A stretch of 64,000 nt of DNA from positions 124,001 through 188,000 of the forward strand of contig NZ_WPIN01000016.1 of assembly GCF_009754945.1 (NCBI RefSeq), given 5' to 3'. Positions 53,284 through 61,215 of the stretch are shown one piece after another; position 1 is the first letter of the stretch; each line of letters opens with the position of its first letter. The notes under the pieces were generated by a model. The model ran no database searches. It was not told the DNA's origin and worked only from the letters and a program-made list of their open reading frames with translations. The translations under genes and the position numbers were made by a program. This DNA comes from Spirosoma arboris. GTDB lineage: Bacteria > Bacteroidota > Bacteroidia > Cytophagales > Spirosomataceae.

Positions 53284-53484
53284 TTAGCTATTTTTAAGAT
53301 CATTATGTATAGTCATATCTCACTAATTTGGGTCATTTTTACATAGTATAATCATAGTGGCTTACCGACTTTGAATTACGGAACTAGACAGAATACAAGG
53401 CAACCCATCTACCTTATACAACAAAGTAGGGGTTGTTGGCAACTCTTAAAGCAGCATTCGGGTCTATAGCCTAAAACCTGCCTT

Positions 53485-53853
53485 ATGCGAATCTGGGTCA
53501 ATTTATTCCTGCTCGCTTTACTCAGCTGTACCAAGCCTGAGTCAGTCGATCAACCATGCGTGAAAGGCAGGTATCTGACGGCCTATTGCGAAGGCGTGGT
53601 CATCCAGATACTTGATGGTACGCCTATTGGCAAAGAGTGGAAACGTACTGACTCCCAGATTTGTCAGAGTCGTGTAGTTGCCAGTCTCGACACGCTGATT
53701 TTTAAGAACTTACCCAGTACTGTACTCACTCAGGATGATTCTACTTTTTACTTTCAGTACCGGGTAGGAGGCTACCCTCAACGGGCATATATCCTGTGTA
53801 ATCCCCCTCCTTTTATCACCATAACAAGCCTGGCAAAAGCTAGTTGTAGATAA
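53485..53853 (+). CDS. small lipoprotein of unknown function
   Basis: A 122-residue lipoprotein (MRIWVNLFLLALLSC; lipobox Cys 15) with a beta-rich body (GRYLTAYCEGVVIQILDGTP, FYFQYRVGGYPQRAYILCNP). Cys residues may form disulfides. No family is recognised. Confidence 0.65.
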   Translation: MRIWVNLFLLALLSCTKPESVDQPCVKGRYLTAYCEGVVIQILDGTPIGKEWKRTDSQICQSRVVASLDTLIFKNLPSTVLTQDDSTFYFQYRVGGYPQRAYILCNPPPFITITSLAKASCR

Positions 53854-53979
53854 ACGAATTGTTTATTCTCCTACCATCCTGATGATTATTTCCTTTTCAC
53901 TTCCCCTGGGGCATTACCCAATGGTACATCAACCCAATTTAACCGAATGAACAATTGTGTTTGATTATGTCATTATTCC

Positions 53980-54010
53980 TTTTCGTACTTTACTTCCCAA
54001 AGTACGAAAA
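53980..54010. repeat. TTTTCGTAC palindrome, copy 1
   Basis: TTTTCGTACTTT (53980-53991) pairs perfectly with AAAGTACGAAAA (53999-54010) over a 7-nt loop. Related palindromes with the same core occur at 56265-56294 and 56361-56389, on the other side of the small-gene array. Confidence 0.65.
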
Positions 54011-54124
54011 ACCACTTCAGTTATATTTCGTCGGTTATAGGCTTTTGGTAAACATATTGCCAGTGGCTGTTGAAAAACCAAATGCCTACAAATCCTAACA
54101 AGTAACAGAAAAAGAAGCTTCTGA

Positions 54125-54337
54125 TTAGGATCGACTGTTTTTGGTTTTTATGATACGTCCTTTGTCGATATAACCGGAGTAAGTTCTAAGAGGAGTGCTG
54201 TAGTAAATCCTTTGCACAGGCGGTTCTACTCTTTCATTAGACTGACTGTCTATAGGCTGATCCTTCGCGAAGTCAGCAGAACGTAAATAGATAAACTTGA
54301 TCCAGTAACGCCGTAACCAATTGAAGATTTGCTTCAT
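54125..54337 (-). CDS. small hypothetical protein, basic
   Basis: A 70-residue basic protein with a possible amphipathic start (MKQIFNWLRRYWIKFIYLRS). No motif is recognised. It lies between the first palindrome and the immunity-like array and lacks the shared leader of that array. Confidence 0.4.
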   Translation of the reverse strand: MKQIFNWLRRYWIKFIYLRSADFAKDQPIDSQSNERVEPPVQRIYYSTPLRTYSGYIDKGRIIKTKNSRS

Positions 54338-54494
54338 GCTGCTGACTCGATATGAGTAATAAATACAAATTCAAACGACTTAAAATCTGTAATGCTTATT
54401 GGCTTTTACCGATACCTATTGTATAACTAAATTTATGTTAATGGAAATTAAACAGAATGTAATTTCATTTTATACGGACCTCATTCTTTAAAAA

Positions 54495-55103
54495 TTACAA
54501 TCCACTTTCATGAATTGACAACCAATCTTTATACTTGGTTTTATAGATATTCCGAGTAGGTTCATCTTTTAGAATTATGTCTATTCCTCCGTCGTAGGGA
54601 GCAATGATGAGTTCATTAGCGATAGAGATAAAAAAGGCTCTTAATTCATCATAGGCTATCTCTTTTAAAAGTTTATCCCAAGTGGACGATTGCCAATGTA
54701 TCGTACTGAAAACAAGTCTATAAAACTCACCTGGCTTAAATTCATTCAGATTTCTTTCGGTATTTAGTGTCTCTAGAGGTACAGGCTTTAATTCTGTGAA
54801 CGGCAAATGATGGATTGAATCAACTGGTGAAAACTCCCATACATGCCCATTATTTGAGTCGAAGGCATATTCTCCTGCCACAAGCAAAACATCGGAATTA
54901 TTTCCCAACAGATCGCTAATGAGTGAGTTTTGGCGGTCTAACAAAATACTCCAGTCTGACTCATCCTCAGGGTATCTTTTCGATTCTGGTAAGCTATGGA
55001 TTCTGAACCAACGTTCTGGGTAAGCATCTCTCAAAAGGTAAGCGATCGGTGGCGTTAAGGGGTACTTAGAGGTCCAAATTCCCTCAAATTGACTGGGTGT
55101 CAT
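54495..55103 (-). CDS. DUF3885-like protein, possible immunity protein
   Basis: A 202-residue cytoplasmic protein with PPIAYLLRDAYPERWFRIHS and LPESKRYPEDESDWSILLDR, the hallmark of DUF3885. This family often appears in isolated small-gene arrays. Function is unproven; a role as an immunity protein is inferred from its company. It is the last gene of the array and carries the leader GTTGTATAAGTGGC at 14 nt from its start codon. Confidence 0.65.
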   Translation of the reverse strand: MTPSQFEGIWTSKYPLTPPIAYLLRDAYPERWFRIHSLPESKRYPEDESDWSILLDRQNSLISDLLGNNSDVLLVAGEYAFDSNNGHVWEFSPVDSIHHLPFTELKPVPLETLNTERNLNEFKPGEFYRLVFSTIHWQSSTWDKLLKEIAYDELRAFFISIANELIIAPYDGGIDIILKDEPTRNIYKTKYKDWLSIHESGL

Positions 55104-55117
55104 TTAGCAGTTTTCTT

Positions 55118-55131
55118 GTTGTATAAGTGGC
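55118..55131 (-). repeat. shared leader motif GTTKTATAAKTGGC, copy 1
   Basis: GTTGTATAAGTGGC on the plus strand, 14 nt upstream of the DUF3885-like start. Same motif before the next two array genes. Confidence 0.6.
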
Positions 55132-55142
55132 ATTACGTAAAA

Positions 55143-55385
55143 CTATGCTTGAAAACATTCTAGTTCATAGTCATATTGATCTAAGTTGAATTTGACTTTT
55201 GCTAGACCAGTTAAACGTTTTGCTTGAAAATGGCGAATAGTATAAGGGTGATATAATAACGGATCTTTTGGAGGGGGATTAAAAAGCTTTCTTAGATAGG
55301 TGAGTGGAATATGATCAACGTTGAATTCTCCTTCTAACTCCCCAGTACTCTTATTATACCAACTTATTAGCCTCTGTATTTTCAT
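55143..55385 (-). CDS. small immunity-like protein
   Basis: An 80-residue protein (MKIQRLISWYNKSTGELEGE to QYDYELECFQA). It has the beta-strand-rich, acidic character of polymorphic-toxin immunity proteins, but I cannot name a family. The start at 55385 is chosen because the leader motif sits one base upstream of it, just as for the neighbouring gene; an earlier ATG at 55418 lies past the motif and would put the motif inside the coding region. Confidence 0.55.
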   Translation of the reverse strand: MKIQRLISWYNKSTGELEGEFNVDHIPLTYLRKLFNPPPKDPLLYHPYTIRHFQAKRLTGLAKVKFNLDQYDYELECFQA

Positions 55386-55386
55386 A

Positions 55387-55400
55387 GTTTTATAATTGGC
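55387..55400 (-). repeat. shared leader motif GTTKTATAAKTGGC, copy 2
   Basis: GTTTTATAATTGGC, one base from the start codon at 55385. Confidence 0.6.
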
Positions 55401-55437
55401 GTTATAAACTAATAGCAATTAACAGCTGAAGAATAAT

Positions 55438-55773
55438 CTAATCTCCTTTATAGAGTACAGTAAAATTTTCAGCAAAAGGCGGTTGAATTATATCTATATC
55501 CCAAGTTGGATTCACTGAAGGAAAGTTGGCTTTTACACCTCTTACCAAGATTTCCCAACCTTCTGTTTCTTCTAAAGCGACTACAGATCGATTTTGGCCA
55601 TAGTCGACCTGTATGCAAATCGAATCATAGGTTAGCTTATCCACTTTGAAGGCTACTAGACTCTTTACTTCACTCCATTCGATTCGTGTCTCTTGCTTTT
55701 TAACTGATATAGTCAATCCACCATTGTCCACTTGACAAATCTTATTTGGATAGGCTATTGACCCATTTTTCAT
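55438..55773 (-). CDS. small immunity-like protein
   Basis: A 111-residue beta-rich cytoplasmic protein (VDNGGLTISVKKQETRIEWS, ALEETEGWEILVRGVKANFP, IIQPPFAENFTVLYK). This pattern reminds me of proteins found in Bacteroidota immunity clusters; the family name is not certain. The leader motif lies right before the start. Confidence 0.55.
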   Translation of the reverse strand: MKNGSIAYPNKICQVDNGGLTISVKKQETRIEWSEVKSLVAFKVDKLTYDSICIQVDYGQNRSVVALEETEGWEILVRGVKANFPSVNPTWDIDIIQPPFAENFTVLYKGD

Positions 55774-55787
55774 GTTGTATAATTGGC
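55774..55787 (-). repeat. shared leader motif GTTKTATAAKTGGC, copy 3
   Basis: GTTGTATAATTGGC directly abutting the start codon at 55773. Confidence 0.6.
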
Positions 55788-55793
55788 TATATG

Positions 55794-56108
55794 TTAGGCT
55801 GATGGATTAGGTTCATACCATCTTTTTTGATCAATAACATCGATCAAATGATTAAAATCAAATTCCTTGAAAGGACGGTCAACTTTTACGAAGGGCCACA
55901 TAACAGCCTCCTGTTCGGTTTCGTGGTAGTGCCGCGGGCTGTAGCTAGTCATCTCAATCCCATACTTAACCGCAATACGGTGCATTAATTCTATACAGTC
56001 ATCACCGCCGATTCCTAGGTCATCAAAGAAAATGGGGTTTTCGGGGATTTGCCCTCCTATCTCATATTCGATCATTTCCTTTAGCTCTTGGCGTTCATGA
56101 ACGGTCAT
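55794..56108 (-). CDS. DUF1493-like acyl-carrier-fold protein
   Basis: A 104-residue protein with FFDDLGIGGDDCIELMHRIA, the DUF1493 signature. This domain has an acyl-carrier-like fold without an obvious phosphopantetheine Ser, and members often sit in immunity arrays. A weaker form of the shared leader (GTTGTAAAAT at 56125) precedes it. It is the first gene of the array. Confidence 0.6.
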   Translation of the reverse strand: MTVHERQELKEMIEYEIGGQIPENPIFFDDLGIGGDDCIELMHRIAVKYGIEMTSYSPRHYHETEQEAVMWPFVKVDRPFKEFDFNHLIDVIDQKRWYEPNPSA

Positions 56109-56264
56109 AAATCAACCTGTTTTTGTTGTAAAATCTACGGTATGTTTATAAGCCGAAATATAGCTGAATATAACGATTGCCAATGAGCTGACAGGATTCA
56201 GTAAAACTACCCTGCCTTGTGGCAAGAAAAGAACGGTTTACGTTTTAATATCGCTATTATCCAA

Positions 56265-56294
56265 TTTCGTACTTTTCTTTTTAAAGTACGAGAA
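56265..56294. repeat. TTTTCGTAC palindrome, copy 2
   Basis: TCGTACTTT (56267-56275) pairs with AAAGTACGA (56283-56291) over a 7-nt loop, with imperfect flanks. Core and loop length match copy 1. Confidence 0.6.
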
Positions 56295-56360
56295 CCGGCA
56301 CCCATTTTACTCTACTTTCCTGCCTTAAGTTTCATAGTTGTGCATTTTTAGCCAGCTCTA

Positions 56361-56389
56361 TTTTCGTAGTTCCTAGAATAGTACGAAAA
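56361..56389. repeat. TTTTCGTAC palindrome, copy 3 (short)
   Basis: TTTTCGTA (56361-56368) and TACGAAAA (56382-56389) are inverted copies with a 13-nt spacer. It lacks the TTT/AAA extension of the other two. Confidence 0.45.
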
Positions 56390-56805
56390 TGGAATTATTT
56401 TATTTATATGGCTGCCTGATGGGTGAATGATTCCACCCAATTACCCAGGAGCGGAAACAATTTCTTAAAGCCTGGCGAAGGCTGGAAGCGAGTCGGTTGG
56501 AAAAATGTACCCTTCTTGCCGATCCTCGAGAGGGATAAGTTGACTAGTTGAACTTGATTGATGAAATAGGAGTAGCATTTTATGCCGCATCGATCAAGGA
56601 TGTCAGGCGGCTAAATTAGATGTAATCGGGTTCGACATGCTTAACCAACAAAGGCTGGCTCTGTGAAGGACTGGCCTTTGTTGGCGTTCATCCCTTGTTT
56701 ACCAGTTGCTAAAAAGGTGAATTGAAGTACCATTAATAAATTAATTTGCAACCTGATAGTGAATCAATTAGGTCAATTTATCTTCTCACCTTAAGTAGCC
56801 CGTTT

Positions 56806-58275
56806 ATGACTAAGCTATCCATTTTCAGTATTCTTCTTCTAATGCTTCCTAACCTGTTATTAGCCCAAGGCAATTATGTGGCTAATAGTGGGACTACCTC
56901 CAACACCGCCACCTACGGCACCTTTAATACGTTTGTTGGCCCAGGAGCGGGCAATAGTGGCCATGTGACAGGTAATCGGAATACAGTCACGGGTTACAAT
57001 GCAGGTATTTCGTTGACATCAGGTTCCTTAAATAGTTTTTTTGGGGTGGACGCCGGGGAAAATACGACATCGGGCAGTTATAATACGTTCGTTGGTCGGT
57101 CAGCTGGACTGACAAACTCTACAGGATATGAAAATGTCTTTACGGGCGCTTACGCGGGGTATACTAATACCTCTGGGTTTGAAAATGTATTTACCGGTAG
57201 TTACGCGGGGTACGGTAATACGACAGGGGCTCTGAATATGTTTGCGGGCTATTATGCAGGCTATTCGAATACATCAGGTTCCAATAACGTATTTATGGGC
57301 GCCAATGCCGGTTATGCCAACGCCACCGGGGGCTCGAATGTATTTATGGGCGCCTATGCTGGGGTGGCCAACAGCATAGGCAATTCGAATGTTTTTATCG
57401 GCAATGCCGCCGGGGAATATAGCAGAACAGGCAATAATAATGTGTTTCTTGGTCAATCTTCGGGGTTTGACAACAAGGCTAGTAACAATACATTCCTTGG
57501 CTTTGCGACGGGTTTTCAAAATGGAGCAGGCGGCAATAATACATTTGTAGGCTATCAAGCAGGCTATAGTAACACCTCCGCCAGCAATAATACCTTTGTA
57601 GGCTATCAGGCAGGCTTTAATAACACGACCGGCTCCAACAACATCATTATCGGCCCTAATTCGGGCACAGCCATTACCACTAGTGATGATAACATACTGA
57701 TGGGCTATAATAGCCAAGCTGACGATGGCTTACAAAATGCCATCGCCATCGGTGCTAACAGCCGGGTAGCCGCCAGTAATGCCCTGATCTTAGGGAATCA
57801 GGTCAATGTGGGCATTGGCACCTCAGCACCTACTAACCGTTTAGAAGTGGTCAGTCCATCACCCAATACAAGTGGCTTAACGTTAACGAACCTGACTACA
57901 GCCAGCCCAACCAACCGAACCACCGATCAATTCCTAACTGTCAACGAAAAAGGCGATGTAATCAAAGCGAGGTATCAACTCCGCATCAACAACGCCAGTG
58001 AATGGAGTGATAAGGTATTTGCACCGGACTACAATTTGCAATCCTTAGCTGAGGTAAAGAAGTACATCGATGCCAATCAACATTTGCCTGGTTTACCCTC
58101 CGCTGAGCAGGTAGTACATGATGGTGTTGACCTTGTAAAAATGAATGCGACACTGTTGGAGAAAGTGGAGGAGCTAACTTTATATAGCATTGAGCAGGAT
58201 AAGAAAGCCCAGAAACAGGAAGAACGAATCGATCAGTTAGAACAACTCCTCAAGCAACTACTGGGAAAGAAGTAG
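56806..58275 (+). CDS. secreted repeat protein with tail-fibre-like C-terminus (copy 1)
   Basis: A 489-residue exported protein. The signal peptide (LLLMLPNLLLAQ) is followed by about a dozen 17-residue repeats of consensus xxNxFxGxxAGyxNttG (residues about 60-300), predicted to form a beta-solenoid or trimeric head, and a C-terminal region with NASEWSDKVFAPDYNLQS, LPGLPSAEQVVHDGVDLVKM and a terminal coiled coil (RIDQLEQLLKQLLGKK). Resembles tail-fibre/adhesin proteins of Bacteroidota. The start ATG at 56806 follows an in-frame stretch without a signal. A terminator follows. Confidence 0.85.
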   Translation: MTKLSIFSILLLMLPNLLLAQGNYVANSGTTSNTATYGTFNTFVGPGAGNSGHVTGNRNTVTGYNAGISLTSGSLNSFFGVDAGENTTSGSYNTFVGRSAGLTNSTGYENVFTGAYAGYTNTSGFENVFTGSYAGYGNTTGALNMFAGYYAGYSNTSGSNNVFMGANAGYANATGGSNVFMGAYAGVANSIGNSNVFIGNAAGEYSRTGNNNVFLGQSSGFDNKASNNTFLGFATGFQNGAGGNNTFVGYQAGYSNTSASNNTFVGYQAGFNNTTGSNNIIIGPNSGTAITTSDDNILMGYNSQADDGLQNAIAIGANSRVAASNALILGNQVNVGIGTSAPTNRLEVVSPSPNTSGLTLTNLTTASPTNRTTDQFLTVNEKGDVIKARYQLRINNASEWSDKVFAPDYNLQSLAEVKKYIDANQHLPGLPSAEQVVHDGVDLVKMNATLLEKVEELTLYSIEQDKKAQKQEERIDQLEQLLKQLLGKK

Positions 58276-58303
58276 TCTTGTCAATATACCCCTAGGAGGA
58301 TCG

Positions 58304-58335
58304 AACGCCTTGACTAATAAGCAGGGCGTTTTTTT
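58304..58335 (+). terminator. rho-independent terminator of copy 1
   Basis: AACGCCTTG (58304-58312) pairs with CAGGGCGTT (58322-58330, one wobble), followed by seven T. Confidence 0.8.
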
Positions 58336-58442
58336 ATTAACCACTTGCTCAAAACCAGATTAAAATGCCATTAAAACATTGATATAGTGTCTGATATTGA
58401 GTCAATTAGAAGAAACTTCTTCTCATCCTAATCAACTGCTTT

Positions 58443-60188
58443 ATGGCTAAGCTCTTCATTCTTGGTATTCCTTTCCTGTTGCTGCCCAGCCTGCTGCTGG
58501 CTCAGGGCAACTATGTGGTGAACTCTTCCAACAATTCCAACTCATCTGTCTATGGCACCTTTAACACACTGGTAGGGCCAGGAGCGGGGGCTAGTGGCCA
58601 TATAACAGGCAACCGCAACACGGTGACAGGTTACAATGCAGGTATTTCGTTGACATCAGGTTCATTCAATAGCTTTTTTGGGGTGGATGCCGGGGAAAGT
58701 ACCACATCCGGTGGTTCCAATACGTTTCTGGGTCGGGCAGCTGGTCTTAGCAATTCCACTGGGAATAATAATGTCTTTACGGGCGCTTTCGCGGGAGAGA
58801 GTAACACCAGTGGGATTTACAATGTGTTTACTGGCTCGAATGCAGGATATTTCAATACCACTGGCTCCGATAATGTATTTACGGGCTATACGGCAGGGTA
58901 TAATAACACCACAGGTGGGGATAATGTATTTGTGGGGCATCAGGCGGGAAAAACCAACACCACTGGGTTTAATAACGTGTTTGCTGGCGCTTATGCCGGG
59001 TATTACACGACAACCAGTAGTAACGTGTTTACGGGCGCTTATGCCGGGTATTATAACACCACAGGATCGTATAATATGTTTAGTGGCACTGGAGCAGGCC
59101 GTGGCAACACTACAGGATCGCATAATGTGTACACGGGTACTGAGGCAGGGTATAATTCGAACGGCTCTAACAATGTGTTTACTGGCGATGGGGCAGGGTA
59201 TGGTAATACCTCAGGCGGCAATAATGTGTTCACAGGTTATCATTCGGGGTATTCCAATACCACAGGCTTTAGTAATGTATTTACCGGAAATAATGCGGGA
59301 GGTACCAATACCACGGGCGCATATAACACGTTCGTGGGGGATGGCGCTGGCACGCTGAGTCAGATGGGCAGCAGCAATACGTTCATTGGGTCCAGGTCAG
59401 GCGTCTCATCCTCGAATCCAAATCTTCAGAACGCGACGACCCTTGGCTACGGCGCTCAGGTATCAGCTAGTAATAGCCTAATCTTAGGATCAGGGGCCAA
59501 TGTAGGCATTGGCAACACGGCTCCTTCGGCCAAACTGCATCTGACCAGTGGTGTCGCCAATAGTTCGGGCTTACGGCTGGAGAATCTGACCAGTAGCACG
59601 CCCGCAACGGCGTTGAATCAGACTAAGTTTCTCACCGTCGATGGCAGTGGCAATGTGATTCTGGGTAGTACCAATGGATCGGCTCGCTTGGCGGCAGAGT
59701 CCTGGTCGGTTTCAGGGGATCAGCTTCAGAACACCAATCCGGGCAGTGTAGTGATTGGTCAGGGTCTGAAAGCTCCAGCTGGTTATAAATTGGTGGTGGA
59801 GCAGGGTATTCTAACTGAGAAAGTAAAAGTGGCTGTGAAGAACTCCAGCGAGTGGAGTGACTATGTATTTAAACCAGGGTATAGTCTCAAACCACTTTCA
59901 GAAGTAGAACAGTACATCACTAAGCACGAACATCTACCGGGCATTCTCTCGGCTAAGGAGATGGTCAAGCAGGGCAATGATCTTCAACAGACCGATGCTA
60001 AATTATTGGAAAAGATTGAAGAGTTGACCCTGTATAGTATTCAGTTAGAGAAAGCGAATCGGCAGCAGACGGAAGAATTACAGTTCGTAAAACAACAAAG
60101 TCAACAGGATCAGCAGAAGCTACAGGCATTGGAGCAAAAGCAGATCGAACTAGAGCAGTTGTTGAAACAGATTGTAAGCCGGAAGTAA
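58443..60188 (+). CDS. secreted repeat protein with tail-fibre-like C-terminus (copy 2)
   Basis: A 581-residue tandem paralogue of the preceding gene with the same order: signal peptide (LLLPSLLLAQG), a longer set of the 17-residue repeats (for example NNVFTGDGAGYGNTSG and NNVFTGYHSGYSNTTG), a spacer not found in copy 1 (SWSVSGDQLQNTNPGSVVIG), then SSEWSDYVFKPGYSLKPLSE and a Gln-rich coiled coil (QQSQQDQQKLQALEQKQIEL). The N-terminal 70 residues are nearly the same in both copies. Likely an extracellular adhesin or fibre. Confidence 0.85.
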   Translation: MAKLFILGIPFLLLPSLLLAQGNYVVNSSNNSNSSVYGTFNTLVGPGAGASGHITGNRNTVTGYNAGISLTSGSFNSFFGVDAGESTTSGGSNTFLGRAAGLSNSTGNNNVFTGAFAGESNTSGIYNVFTGSNAGYFNTTGSDNVFTGYTAGYNNTTGGDNVFVGHQAGKTNTTGFNNVFAGAYAGYYTTTSSNVFTGAYAGYYNTTGSYNMFSGTGAGRGNTTGSHNVYTGTEAGYNSNGSNNVFTGDGAGYGNTSGGNNVFTGYHSGYSNTTGFSNVFTGNNAGGTNTTGAYNTFVGDGAGTLSQMGSSNTFIGSRSGVSSSNPNLQNATTLGYGAQVSASNSLILGSGANVGIGNTAPSAKLHLTSGVANSSGLRLENLTSSTPATALNQTKFLTVDGSGNVILGSTNGSARLAAESWSVSGDQLQNTNPGSVVIGQGLKAPAGYKLVVEQGILTEKVKVAVKNSSEWSDYVFKPGYSLKPLSEVEQYITKHEHLPGILSAKEMVKQGNDLQQTDAKLLEKIEELTLYSIQLEKANRQQTEELQFVKQQSQQDQQKLQALEQKQIELEQLLKQIVSRK

Positions 60189-60232
60189 TTCGGCAAATGA
60201 GTAAAGAACTGTGCCATCTCTCGGCTGGCTCT

Positions 60233-60460
60233 TTATTTTAATGTCTCGAAATACCTCTCTTGCTCCTGCTTCAATCGGGTATAGTAAGCTGCCCCATCGG
60301 AAAGGGGCTTTAGTAGGGCATTTGATTCGTCATCTGGATGCGGATCTTCTTGAATTAAGTGGTGTGCTTTCAATAGGTCAATGATGACACTATCCAGGTA
60401 ATTTATATAATCGGCGACCTCCTGCTTTTTTTGAGTGAGCGCCAAATCTAAGCTTTCCAT
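60233..60460 (-). CDS. small helical hypothetical protein
   Basis: A 75-residue helical, coiled-coil-like protein (MESLDLALTQKKQEVADYIN, YYTRLKQEQERYFETLK). Not recognised. It converges on repeat protein copy 2. Confidence 0.5.
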   Translation of the reverse strand: MESLDLALTQKKQEVADYINYLDSVIIDLLKAHHLIQEDPHPDDESNALLKPLSDGAAYYTRLKQEQERYFETLK

Positions 60461-60504
60461 GTGAGTAAGGGTTACGTGAGTCTTTTCCCAGCCAGCTTTT
60501 TTTG

Positions 60505-60636
60505 TTATCTCTTTAGCCCTACGTAATATCCCAGCGCTATGCAGATTACTATCAAAGTCACGATTATGGCGATTAGATAGGGCTTATTCAGGATACCCTT
60601 CGGTTCATTCTTTTCTGGTTCCGTTGATTTGTTCGA
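60505..60636 (-). pseudogene. start-less membrane-helix remnant
   Basis: A 43-codon frame with no ATG, GTG or TTG at its beginning encodes EPEKNEPKGILNKPYLIAII followed by a hydrophobic helix and the basic ending YYVGLKR. It follows directly on a stop codon and a hairpin. It looks like a truncated membrane protein or a peptide with a non-standard start. Confidence 0.3.
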
Positions 60637-60641
60637 TTATC

Positions 60642-60669
60642 GCCAGCCTAGGAAGGGCTGGCTTTTTTT
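60642..60669 (+). terminator. rho-independent terminator
   Basis: GCCAGCC (60642-60648) pairs with GGCTGGC (60656-60662) over a 7-nt loop, followed by seven T. The nearest plus-strand gene ends 450 nt upstream, so it may end a transcript running through the remnant region. Confidence 0.7.
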
Positions 60670-60769
60670 GTGTCCAGCCATGAAGGTGCGAGGAATTAGG
60701 GACATGAGCAAATAATCTAGCTGTACCTCCCACTAAAAATTTAGACCGTCTGTGTAGGTAGTGTAGAAA

Positions 60770-61066
60770 ATGCAGGCTGAAAAAACAATCTTTTTCAGCC
60801 TGTTCCCTTTGCTTTCTTTCACAACGGATGCGATAAAAGTTTATAAAAGTAATGGCTTAATAGGCACCTATTCCGGCTGTGTTGCCGTCGGTCCGCAGGT
60901 AACGCGGGTGGATCTCACCTTGGGGATCAAGCATATTGCCGAAGAATACAATGGCACCCATATCAATAGACTAGCCGGTCTGGATGGCCGACTGTATACC
61001 GAAATGCTGATCTTCTTTACTACGTATTTACAAACGGCGTCGAAAGAGCCAGCCTCCGTTCGGTAG
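60770..61066 (+). CDS. doubtful hypothetical protein
   Basis: A 98-residue frame from ATG 60770 (MQAEKTIFFSLFPLLSFTTD). The middle (LTLGIKHIAEEYNGTHINRL) looks protein-like. No family recognised; it may be a fragment. Confidence 0.35.
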   Translation: MQAEKTIFFSLFPLLSFTTDAIKVYKSNGLIGTYSGCVAVGPQVTRVDLTLGIKHIAEEYNGTHINRLAGLDGRLYTEMLIFFTTYLQTASKEPASVR

Positions 61067-61215
61067 ATATGTCAGATATTTTCATGGGCCAATTTTTTAT
61101 TGACAAGTAAGGTCAGTCAGTTTGCTGCAAAGGCAATTGTTGGACTGAGCTAGGTATAGTCTCAAAGCGATATTTAGCTATTTTTGAGTTGTGTAAGGAA
61201 CAGGCTTACCCAACT

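Larger units (their letters stand above)
56109..56805. other. 697-nt gap without a supported gene
   Basis: It contains the leader of the DUF1493-like gene, two TTTTCGTAC-type palindromes and the promoter region of the first repeat protein. No toxin gene is found between the array and the repeat protein. Confidence 0.5.

Noticed and set aside
54495..56108. Classical integron cassette array
   Set aside because: No integrase is seen and the spacers do not show clear paired GTTRRRY/RYYYAAC sites; the shared leader is reported without this claim.
57274..57717. 147-codon open frame on the minus strand inside repeat protein copy 1
   Set aside because: It is produced by the 51-bp repeat unit, which keeps several frames open. 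Similar frames appear in copy 2, and they have repeated composition with no independent features.
58662..59358. 153-codon minus-strand and 226-codon plus-strand alternate frames inside repeat protein copy 2
   Set aside because: Same repeat effect; the main frame has a signal peptide, regular 17-residue units and a conserved C-terminus, the alternates do not.
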